Of a stretch of DNA of 64,000 nucleotides, positions 10,333 through 16,848 are shown piece after piece (positions within the stretch are counted from its first letter, which is position 1; every line of letters starts with the position of its first letter). A program made the position numbers and the translations under genes. Location of the stretch: NCBI GenBank assembly GCA_945860595.1, contig CAMAQV010000012.1, forward strand, positions 1-64,000, read 5' to 3'. Source of the DNA: Comamonas sp. lk. GTDB taxonomy: Bacteria > Pseudomonadota > Gammaproteobacteria > Burkholderiales > Burkholderiaceae_C. The notes beneath the pieces were generated by a model, which was given only the letters and a program-made list of their open reading frames with translations, searched no databases and was not told the DNA's origin.

Positions 10333-11079
10333 TTAGGGTGCCGAGACCGCGACCAATTCGGCGGCGCTCAGCCAGCGCCAGGCACCCGGTACCAGCTCGG
10401 CTGGCAAGTCCAGGGCGCCAATGCGCGAGCGGTGTAGTCCCTCAACCCGGTTGCCCACGGCAGCCACCATCCGCTTAACCTGGTGGTATTTACCCTCAGT
10501 CAGCGTCAGGCGCAGATGCTGGGCGTCTACCGCCTCGCAGGCAGCCGCCCGCACCGGCTTGGGGTCGTCGTCGAGCACTACACCAGCCAGCAAGTGCTCG
10601 AGCTGGCGCGCATCCAGCGCGTGCTTCACCCTGACCTCATAGACTTTGGGCACATGGTGGCGCGGCGAGCTCATGCGGTGGATGAACTGTCCGTCGTCGG
10701 TGAGCAGCAGCATCCCGGTGGTGTCCTGGTCCAGCCGTCCCACAGCCTGTACGCCCTGCACCGCACTCTTCTGCGGACGCGTGCGCAAGGGCGCGGGCAG
10801 CAGCGAATAAATACTGGGATAGGTTGAAGGCTTTTGCGAACACTCGGTGCCCACCGGCTTGTTCAACACGATGTAGGCCCGCTGCGCGTAGGGCCAGTCG
10901 CGCCCCTGCACCCGAAATCGCAAACCCTCAGGCACCAACTCGGTCAAGGGGTCGCTGCACCGCTGAGGGTTGCTGTCGTCACCCGCTGCATACACCTGTA
11001 CCCAGCCCTGTTGCACCAGCCCAGCGCAGACACGCCGGGTGCCGAAGCCCTGGGTGTACAAAATCTCCTGAATTTGCAC
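10333..11079 (-). CDS. RsuA-family 16S rRNA pseudouridine synthase
   Basis: Isomerises a specific uridine in rRNA (Psi516 of 16S for RsuA; related RluB/E/F act on 23S). The N-terminal S4-like region (ILYTQGFGTRRVCAGLVQQGWVQV) is followed by the catalytic motif GRLDQDTTGMLLLTDDG with the essential Asp, and KYHQVKRM and GLHRSRIG later. 248 residues. The start is GTG at 11079, whose G is the last base of the TAG stop of the upstream 51-residue gene, so translation is coupled. The exact paralog (RsuA versus RluF-like) is uncertain. Confidence 0.85.
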   Translation of the reverse strand: MQIQEILYTQGFGTRRVCAGLVQQGWVQVYAAGDDSNPQRCSDPLTELVPEGLRFRVQGRDWPYAQRAYIVLNKPVGTECSQKPSTYPSIYSLLPAPLRTRPQKSAVQGVQAVGRLDQDTTGMLLLTDDGQFIHRMSSPRHHVPKVYEVRVKHALDARQLEHLLAGVVLDDDPKPVRAAACEAVDAQHLRLTLTEGKYHQVKRMVAAVGNRVEGLHRSRIGALDLPAELVPGAWRWLSAAELVAVSAP

Positions 11080-11234
11080 TAGGCCGGTTTATTTTTAGCC
11101 TTGCCGCGCGGCATGATGGCCGTGGTAACCGTGGCGCGAATCGGCTCAAAACCAGGTGCCATGGGCTTGGGTGGCGCGCTGTCTTTCTTGGGTTTTTTAG
11201 CTTCTTTGGTGGATTTTTGCTGACCTTTAGCCAT
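11079..11234 (-). CDS. Small basic conserved-looking protein (51 aa)
   Basis: A 51-codon frame starts MAKGQQKSTKEAKK and ends GKAKNKPA, rich in Lys, Pro and Ala with a central PGFEPIRATVTTAIMPRG. It has an excellent Shine-Dalgarno (AAGGAG, 7 nt before ATG), and its TAG overlaps the GTG of the pseudouridine synthase by one base. The strong ribosome site plus stop-start coupling argue that it is real. Lys-rich composition suggests RNA or ribosome association, but that is inference. Confidence 0.7.
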   Translation of the reverse strand: MAKGQQKSTKEAKKPKKDSAPPKPMAPGFEPIRATVTTAIMPRGKAKNKPA

Positions 11235-11299
11235 GGCGGGCTCCTTGAGGTTGGTTGTGGGTGTCCAATATGGGCTGCACGCAGTGTAGTTTCTCCGCC

Positions 11300-11731
11300 A
11301 TGACCACCTCCGTACCCCCTCCCGAACCGCTGCTTATCGTCGAGTCCGAAGTCCAGACCAACGCCATACGGGCGCAGGGTGCGGGCGGCCAGAACGTCAA
11401 CAAAGTGTCCAGCGCCATCCATTTGCGCTTTGACATATCGGCATCCAGTCTGCCCGAGAGCGTCAAGGAACGCTTGCTTACGCTGCGCGACGCCCGCATC
11501 ACCAGCGAGGGCGTGCTCATCATCAAAGCGCAGCGCTTTCGCACCCAGGAAAAAAACCGGCTCGACGCCTTCATGCGCCTGCACGAGCTTGTCAACAGCG
11601 TAGCCACCCCGCCCACGCCCCGCCGCGCGACCCAGCCCACTTTCGGATCCAAACAGCGGCGCCTGCAGAGCAAAGGACTGCGCGCCCAAACCAAAAATCT
11701 GCGCGCTCCGGTGCGCGGCCATGACGACTAG
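11300..11731 (+). CDS. arfB: Alternative ribosome-rescue factor ArfB (peptidyl-tRNA hydrolase)
   Basis: Codon-independent hydrolysis of peptidyl-tRNA on stalled, non-stop ribosomes. The release-factor motif GAGGQNVNKV (GGQ at residues 29-31) is followed by the class-1 RF-like core and a basic, Arg/Lys/Gln-rich C-terminal tail (SKQRRLQSKGLRAQTKNLR) that in ArfB enters the mRNA channel. 143 residues from the ATG at 11300, the family size. An in-frame start at 11255 is rejected because it adds 15 residues absent from the family. Divergent from the 51-aa gene and convergent with modC (24 nt apart). Confidence 0.93.
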   Translation: MTTSVPPPEPLLIVESEVQTNAIRAQGAGGQNVNKVSSAIHLRFDISASSLPESVKERLLTLRDARITSEGVLIIKAQRFRTQEKNRLDAFMRLHELVNSVATPPTPRRATQPTFGSKQRRLQSKGLRAQTKNLRAPVRGHDD

Positions 11732-11755
11732 CCGCGCCTCCCGTGCGTTTTGCTC

Positions 11756-12862
11756 TTATTCCACTAAGGCGACGGATTTCACCAAGGCCCACACCGTCCG
11801 CCCCGCCGCAAGATCCAGCTGTGCGGCCGAGCGCGCTGTCACCCGCGCCAGCAGTGTGGCGGTGCCGCAGCGCAGTCGTACCAGCACCTGCGATGGGTGG
11901 GCGTCGGCAGAGATCGATTCCACTGTGCAGGCCAGTTGGTTCTGGATGCTGGTGCCCGCAGGGGCGGCCAGCGCCAGGCTCACATCCCGCGCCAGGACCC
12001 GCACGCGCACATGTCGCCCTGTTTGTAAAACCGGGCTGTCGCGCAGCCATAAGCTGCCACCGTCAAAAACCACTTCTGCCAGTTGCCACGCGTGGTCGCG
12101 CCCGCGCACCGCTGCCGTTACCAAAGTGCCCGCCTCGTCACCTCCACCAGGCAGGTGCTGAAGCAGCACTTCGACCACCGGCCCGCAGACGCGCACCTGC
12201 CCGGACTCCAGCAGCACCAGCGTGTCAGCAAGCCGGGTCACCTCGTCCATGGCGTGGGTGACGTAGAGCATGGGAATCTGCAACCGGTCGCGCAGGCCCT
12301 CCAGCCAGGGCAAGATGTCCTGCTTGCGGGTGCGGTCTAACGCCGCCAACGGCTCGTCTAACAGCAGGACGCGCGGCTGGCGCGCCAGGGCCCGCGCAAT
12401 CGCCACACGCTGGCGCTCGCCGCCGGAGAGCGTGTCCACCCGCCGCTCCAGCAAATGGCCAATCCCCAGCAGCGCGACGGCTTCCTGAAGGCCGGTATGG
12501 GCCCCCGCTTTCACGCGCCTATCGCGCAGCCCGAAAGCCAGGTTCTGGCGCACATTCAGGTGCTCAAGCAAACTGGCTTCCTGAAAGACATAGCCCAGCG
12601 AGCGCTGCCAGGTCGGAACAAACAGGCCGTTGGCCCTGTCTTGCCACACGGCACCGCCCATGGTGACGTGCGAGTCTGGCGCATCGTTGGCGCGCTCCAG
12701 CCCGGCCACACAGCGCAGCAAGGTGGTTTTACCCGAACCCGACGGGCCGAACAAAACCGTGATGCCGTGGCTGGGCAAGCGCAGGTCCACATCGAGCACA
12801 AAACCGGCACGCGCCAGCCGCAGGCGGATGCGTACATCGGAAATCATGGCTGCCGCATGCAT
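11756..12862 (-). CDS. modC: Molybdate ABC transporter ATP-binding protein ModC
   Basis: ATPase of the molybdate importer. Walker A GPSGSGKTT, Q-loop, signature LSGGERQRVAIARAL, Walker B LLLDEP and a C-terminal TOBE/Mop-type domain (about residues 290-360) are visible. The frame is open to 13000, but that overlaps modB. The ATG at 12862 has AAGGA seven bases upstream and gives 368 residues, the normal ModC length. It lies 19 nt after modB. No modA is in the window. Confidence 0.93.
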   Translation of the reverse strand: MHAAAMISDVRIRLRLARAGFVLDVDLRLPSHGITVLFGPSGSGKTTLLRCVAGLERANDAPDSHVTMGGAVWQDRANGLFVPTWQRSLGYVFQEASLLEHLNVRQNLAFGLRDRRVKAGAHTGLQEAVALLGIGHLLERRVDTLSGGERQRVAIARALARQPRVLLLDEPLAALDRTRKQDILPWLEGLRDRLQIPMLYVTHAMDEVTRLADTLVLLESGQVRVCGPVVEVLLQHLPGGGDEAGTLVTAAVRGRDHAWQLAEVVFDGGSLWLRDSPVLQTGRHVRVRVLARDVSLALAAPAGTSIQNQLACTVESISADAHPSQVLVRLRCGTATLLARVTARSAAQLDLAAGRTVWALVKSVALVE

Positions 12863-12881
12863 GCCCATGTCCTTCGCGCCC

Positions 12882-13568
12882 TCAAGCCACTGTGCGCGGA
12901 GCGCGGCGCTTGATCGCACCCAGCGCCAGCAGCACCGCAAACGCAAACACCACCATGCCCAACGCCAGCGCGTGCGCCTGCCCGTACTCCATGGCCTCAA
13001 CGTGCCCGTAAATCAGCGTTGAGATCACCTGCGTCTGCCCGGGGATATTGCCACCAATCATCAGTACAAGCCCGAACTCGCCCACGGTGTGCGCAAAGCT
13101 CAGCACCGCCGCCACCGCAAAACCAGGCCGCGCTAAAGGTAGCGCTACGCGCCAGAAGGCCTCCCAGGGTGGTAGACCCAAGGTCGCCGCGACCTCCATC
13201 GGCCGCTGCCCCATGGCCTCAAACGCGTGCTGAATAGGCTGCACCGCAAAGGGCAGCGAATACACCACCGATCCCAGCAGCAGCCCCGTGAAGGTAAAGG
13301 CCAGCGTCCCCAGCCCCAGGCTGTGCGTCAGCTGCCCCAACCAGCCCTGCGGCCCCAGCGACAGCAGCGCGTAAAAGCCCAAAACAGTGGGCGGCAGAAC
13401 CAGCGGCAAGGCCACCACCGCCCCCAGCACCGCACTCCACCGCGCCCGGCTGCGCGCCAACAACCAAGCCAGCGGCGTTGCAATCAAGAGCAAAAGCAGC
13501 GTGGTACACGCCGCCAACCGCACAGTGAGCAGCACGGCATTGTGGGTGGCGGGGTCGAGCAAAAGCAT
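12882..13568 (-). CDS. modB: Molybdate ABC transporter permease ModB
   Basis: 228-residue inner-membrane permease with five hydrophobic segments and the EAA-type loop EVAATLGLPPWEAFWRVALPLARPG that docks to ModC; the molybdate-specific GNIPGQTQVISTLIYGHVE segment near the C-terminus is typical. Normally it follows modA. Here the next gene upstream (63 nt away) is an AT-rich glycosyltransferase-like gene, so the periplasmic binding protein must be encoded elsewhere or has been lost. Confidence 0.93.
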   Translation of the reverse strand: MLLLDPATHNAVLLTVRLAACTTLLLLLIATPLAWLLARSRARWSAVLGAVVALPLVLPPTVLGFYALLSLGPQGWLGQLTHSLGLGTLAFTFTGLLLGSVVYSLPFAVQPIQHAFEAMGQRPMEVAATLGLPPWEAFWRVALPLARPGFAVAAVLSFAHTVGEFGLVLMIGGNIPGQTQVISTLIYGHVEAMEYGQAHALALGMVVFAFAVLLALGAIKRRAPRTVA

Positions 13569-13631
13569 GGCGCATTGTGGGGGAACCGCTGGTCCTCAAT
13601 AGGGCCCGCTGCTGATCAAAAACCTAGCTGC

Positions 13632-14453
13632 TCAGCGAATCAATCCGAGCACGGGGAGTTTGCCGCCTTGCGCCTGGGGATTGTCAGCAAAGGTATTGGG
13701 CAAATGATGAACGAAACTGTCGTAGTTCAATAATTTATATTTATTGCTGTAGTTCAGGATATTCCTGGACGTGAAGCCATCCGGGACATTTTCAAAAGTG
13801 AGCGCCAAGTTTGCGCGTTCGGGAACACCGACATAATCGGCCTCAAAGACGCCAAACGCATTAAAGTCAAATGTGCGTGAGGCATAATGCTCAAGCATCA
13901 ATTCGCGGTCATATAAATAAAGACCCTGGTAAGGCTGCGGGGCATTGACATAATAATGCATACCTTCCGCTATGAAGAGTTTCGACGCAGTCTGCAGATC
14001 AATGTTCTGCACCACGTCTGAACAGGCCCACCCGTTGATCGTGCTGTTCCACTCCACCCTGATAAAGGAGGGATATAGCCCATGCGGCCTCAATAGTTCA
14101 CGATGATGCAGCCAGTACTGAATATTATTCGCAGCAACCGCGAGATCGTCTTCTGTGTACATAAAATGGGTATAAGCGGGATTATTAATTATATTTTTAA
14201 AAATCGCTTTATGAGCCCAGGTCAGCACCCAGCCATGCGGAATATTGCTAACCGTAATTACTTCCCATTGATAGTTGGCTGACCGACTGGGGGCTGCTGA
14301 GACAATATCCTGTATTTCACTTTCATTCGCTGTATTGGTCAATATTATTTCATGAACTTCACAAGGAAAATTCTTATGGCTTTCAAGAACCGTGGAAAGA
14401 TAAGCGAGACGTTCTTTTCGAAAGTGAAAGGCGACACAAACGACGAGCTTCAT
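13632..14453 (-). CDS. Glycosyltransferase-like protein (GT-A-type fold suspected)
   Basis: 273 residues from ATG 14453 (KLVVCVAFHFRKERLAYL, a beta-strand/helix start typical of GT-A folds). FMYTEDDLAV (Glu-Asp-Asp at 101-103) resembles the DXD metal/nucleotide-sugar site. No signal or membrane segment. The upstream TTG frame to 14516 adds 21 unlikely residues. Base composition is clearly more AT-rich than neighbours (runs such as ATTATTAATTATATTT), with codon use unlike the flanking mod genes, suggesting horizontal acquisition. The true activity is unknown. Confidence 0.55.
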   Translation of the reverse strand: MKLVVCVAFHFRKERLAYLSTVLESHKNFPCEVHEIILTNTANESEIQDIVSAAPSRSANYQWEVITVSNIPHGWVLTWAHKAIFKNIINNPAYTHFMYTEDDLAVAANNIQYWLHHRELLRPHGLYPSFIRVEWNSTINGWACSDVVQNIDLQTASKLFIAEGMHYYVNAPQPYQGLYLYDRELMLEHYASRTFDFNAFGVFEADYVGVPERANLALTFENVPDGFTSRNILNYSNKYKLLNYDSFVHHLPNTFADNPQAQGGKLPVLGLIR

Positions 14454-14548
14454 ACTATTTTTTGAAAAATTAACTTGGACTAAACTACATTTTCTCTTGA
14501 GAGTAATATATTCCAATTCTTTGGTTTTGACTCTATCCTTTCTGGCAT

Positions 14549-14926
14549 TTAATGCTGGTCAACACATTCCTGGAAGGTCCGCCTAAATTGCATGGGATCG
14601 GCGATATCGGTGAATGTTTCCCGCGTGCCACCGGTTCCGATGATCGTGATTGCGCCATAACCTAATATCCTACCCATGATAGATTGATCCACATTGACGG
14701 ACTCAATCTTTGACAAATTCATTTCTAAAGTCTTTCGACTTATCAAACCAAGTTTTATAACCACACGCTTATTCGTGATAGCGAATTCACTCGTCCAGTT
14801 TTCTATCAATGGCGCAATGAAGAGCGTCAGCAACGATCTCAGCGAGATAAATATGATCCAATGATTTTTGGCTTCGTATACGACATGCTCATCGCGAATT
14901 AGGCTGCTATCTACATAATTTCCCAT
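14549..14926 (-). CDS. Small membrane-anchored bacterial PH-domain protein
   Basis: 125 residues. A hydrophobic segment (about 28-48, WIIFISLRSLLTLFIAPLI) is followed by a bacterial PH-like (bPH2/YdbT-type) domain: FAITNKRVVIKLGLISRKTLEMNLSKI-style strands with the ILGYGAITIIGTGG core and DPMQFRRTF C-terminal helix. The ATG at 14926 is preferred over a TTG four codons upstream. AT-rich like its neighbour. These domains occur in small membrane proteins of mostly unknown function. Confidence 0.75.
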   Translation of the reverse strand: MGNYVDSSLIRDEHVVYEAKNHWIIFISLRSLLTLFIAPLIENWTSEFAITNKRVVIKLGLISRKTLEMNLSKIESVNVDQSIMGRILGYGAITIIGTGGTRETFTDIADPMQFRRTFQECVDQH

Positions 14927-15131
14927 TTTATTTTCCAATACTTTGATCTGAACTTGATTAAAATCCGTCGCCTTTTTGCGAAAAAATCGAAATGGAGACT
15001 GACGCCTTGACTAGCCATTATGTTTTTTCAACACAGGAAGCGGTTTTTTAGTAAATCGACAGAATTCGTCGCAACAGCGATGCTTTGCCGCAAGGTCTAA
15101 GGGACTTGTGATGCAGGTTTGTGGAATAAAC
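14927..15131. other. Non-coding AT-rich spacer
   Basis: Gene-free stretch between the PH-domain gene and the tRNA-Leu terminator. I see no convincing ORF, tRNA-like direct repeat, hairpin or promoter beyond short A/T runs. An apparent plus-strand frame from 15108 runs antisense through tRNA-Leu and is not credible. Confidence 0.5.
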
Positions 15132-15166
15132 AAAAAAACGCTGAATCCTGAAAATCGTTATTCAGC
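15132..15166 (-). terminator. Terminator after tRNA-Leu(UAA)
   Basis: Read on the minus strand, GCTGAAT and ATTCAGC form a 7-bp stem with a 13-nt loop, then G and seven T (complement of 15132-15138). It lies 50 nt past the tRNA 3' end. Confidence 0.75.
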
Positions 15167-15215
15167 TGCCTTACTATCTTTAGCTACTAGCACGCAATAT
15201 TTAAAGAAAGCATCA

Positions 15216-15307
15216 TGGTGCCCGAGACCAGAATCGAACTGGTACGCCCCATTTCTGGAAGCGGCGGATTTTAAGTCCGATGTGTCTACCTATTTCACCA
15301 CTCGGGC
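15216..15307 (-). tRNA. tRNA-Leu (anticodon UAA)
   Basis: 92 nt including an encoded CCA. The acceptor stem GCCCGAG/CTCGGGC, anticodon stem CGGA/TCCG with loop CTTAAAA (anticodon TAA), a long variable arm typical of class II tRNAs and the T-loop GTTCGATTC are all present. Confidence 0.95.
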
Positions 15308-15408
15308 AGGCCCCAAGAATCTTACACCTGAACGGACGGCAATAGCCTAGGGGCAAGACTGAGGGCTGCCGAAGGCCATGCAAAACGGGGGGCGCGCCAT
15401 CGGTGAAA

Positions 15409-16431
15409 CTACTTCCTATGGGCTGCGATTCGGGCCTCCAGCATGTCGCGGTTTTTAGCCGCGTTCGGGTCACCTTTCTTCGCCGCTTTGGCATAGAACC
15501 CTAACGCGCGCACCTCATTTTCTTCAACGCCTTGACCGTGCTCGTGCATGAAACCAAGATTGGCCAATGCGCCCGCATGGTCTTGGGCTCCGGCAAGCTG
15601 ATACCAGCGCATCGCTTCGTGGTAATCCTGCTTAACACCCTTTGCGTTCGAATACATAAAGCCCATACGGTTTTGCGCGTCAGCACTACCGTGATCGGCG
15701 GCCGACTTGTACCAACGCAGGGCTTCGTGGTAGTCCTCTTGGACGCCTAATCCGTTTTCGTATAGCGACCCGACGTGCAAGCGACCGGGATTGCTGCCTG
15801 AGACCGCTGCCAATTTATACCAACGCATGGCTTCAGCGTAATCTTGTCGTGCTCCCATGCCCTTTTCATAAAGTATGCCCAGCTTGACATGGGACTCGAC
15901 ATGCCCAAGCGCGGCCGCCAACTTATACCAAGCCATCGCGGTCGCAAAATCTTGCTCGACGCCATGGTGGTTTTCAAACATGCATCCGATCGCAAATTTT
16001 GCGTCGGCGATAGCCTTATCTGAGGCCAATTTGTAACAGCGCATTGCCTCTTGGTAATCCTGTTTGACGCCTGTTCCGCGCTCATAAAGGGCACCCAGGT
16101 TCAATTGCGCTCCGGCATGCCCATGCCCTGCGGCTAATTTGTACCAGCTAAACGCTTGCACGCAGTCTTCGTCGACGCCTTGCCCTTTCTCACACATCAC
16201 CCCCAAATTGAACTGAGCGCCGATGTGCCCCTGATCTGCTGCCAATTTGTAGCCGCGTACCGCCTCGGGGAGGTTCCTGGGGACACCCTGCCCATGGTGG
16301 TGCATCACCGCCAGGTTGTATTGCGCGTCCGCCATACCCTTCGCAGCTTCTTCCACACCTCTTTTGAATTCGGCGGCAATGGCGGCAACGATGTCCTGCT
16401 GCTGCTTGAGCAGTTCTTCCATTTTGGTCAT
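15409..16431 (-). CDS. Sel1-like repeat protein
   Basis: 340 residues: a short helical N-terminus (EELLKQQQDIVAAIAAEFKRG), then about eight tandem 36-residue Sel1 repeats with the A-x-A-x-x-x-L-G-x-x-Y/M...G-V-x-x-D...A-x-x-W/Y-Y-x-x-A-A pattern, e.g. AQLNLGALYERGTGVKQDY. Such solenoids are protein-protein adaptors. No signal peptide is visible, so probably cytosolic. AGGA lies 6 nt before the ATG. It stands alone between tRNA-Leu and tRNA-Cys, which in related genomes tend to be adjacent (from memory), suggesting an insertion. Partner unknown. Confidence 0.9.
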   Translation of the reverse strand: MTKMEELLKQQQDIVAAIAAEFKRGVEEAAKGMADAQYNLAVMHHHGQGVPRNLPEAVRGYKLAADQGHIGAQFNLGVMCEKGQGVDEDCVQAFSWYKLAAGHGHAGAQLNLGALYERGTGVKQDYQEAMRCYKLASDKAIADAKFAIGCMFENHHGVEQDFATAMAWYKLAAALGHVESHVKLGILYEKGMGARQDYAEAMRWYKLAAVSGSNPGRLHVGSLYENGLGVQEDYHEALRWYKSAADHGSADAQNRMGFMYSNAKGVKQDYHEAMRWYQLAGAQDHAGALANLGFMHEHGQGVEENEVRALGFYAKAAKKGDPNAAKNRDMLEARIAAHRK

Positions 16432-16555
16432 ACATGGTCCTCGGGAAAAAATTCAACCAGGGATGTGGCAGTAAAACCCGGTGGACGGATTGTCACACCA
16501 TCGGGAGATCAGCGCCAAGATGTTCAAGGCGCAGTCGCTAAGGGGGAAAAATGTT

Positions 16556-16629
16556 TGGAGGCGCGGTCCGGAGTCGAACCGGACTAACCGGATTTGCAAT
16601 CCGGGGCATAACCGCTTTGCTACCGCGCC
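16556..16629 (-). tRNA. tRNA-Cys (anticodon GCA)
   Basis: 74 nt with encoded CCA. Acceptor stem GGCGCGG/CCGCGCC, anticodon stem-loop CCGGATTGCAAATCCGG (anticodon GCA) and T-loop GTTCGACTC are clear. Confidence 0.96.
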
Positions 16630-16669
16630 GTAACGTTGTCCGATCGCAAACATTGCATCTGCAACCATG

Positions 16670-16697
16670 AAAAAGGGAAGCGGAGGCTTCCCTTTTT
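16670..16697. terminator. Bidirectional hairpin between tRNA-Gly and tRNA-Cys
   Basis: A 12-bp perfect inverted repeat AAAAAGGGAAGC / GCTTCCCTTTTT with a 4-nt loop lies 8 nt beyond tRNA-Gly on the minus strand. It has the form of a Rho-independent terminator in both directions. It either ends the tRNA-Gly transcript or acts as a processing boundary before tRNA-Cys. Confidence 0.75.
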
Positions 16698-16704
16698 CAA
16701 ATTT

Positions 16705-16780
16705 TGGAGCGGGAAAAGAGTCTCGAACTCTCGACCTCAACCTTGGCAAGGTTGCGCTCTACCAACTGAGCTATTCCCGC
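16705..16780 (-). tRNA. tRNA-Gly (anticodon GCC)
   Basis: 76 nt with encoded CCA. Acceptor GCGGGAA/TTCCCGC, D-arm AGCTCAGTTGGTAGAGC, anticodon loop with GCC in ACCTTGCCAAGGT, T-loop GTTCGAGAC. Confidence 0.97.
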
Positions 16781-16848
16781 ATTCGAGCCGCAGATTATAA
16801 ACGACAAAGTAGTCCGTCCACCTGCCGAAATTGATCCCCCGCAGTGCG

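Noticed and set aside
12863-13000. N-terminal extension of ModC
   Set aside because: It overlaps modB and is Trp/Arg-rich, unlike the family.
15108-15350. 80-codon plus-strand ORF
   Set aside because: It runs through tRNA-Leu in antisense, including its terminator, so coding is implausible.
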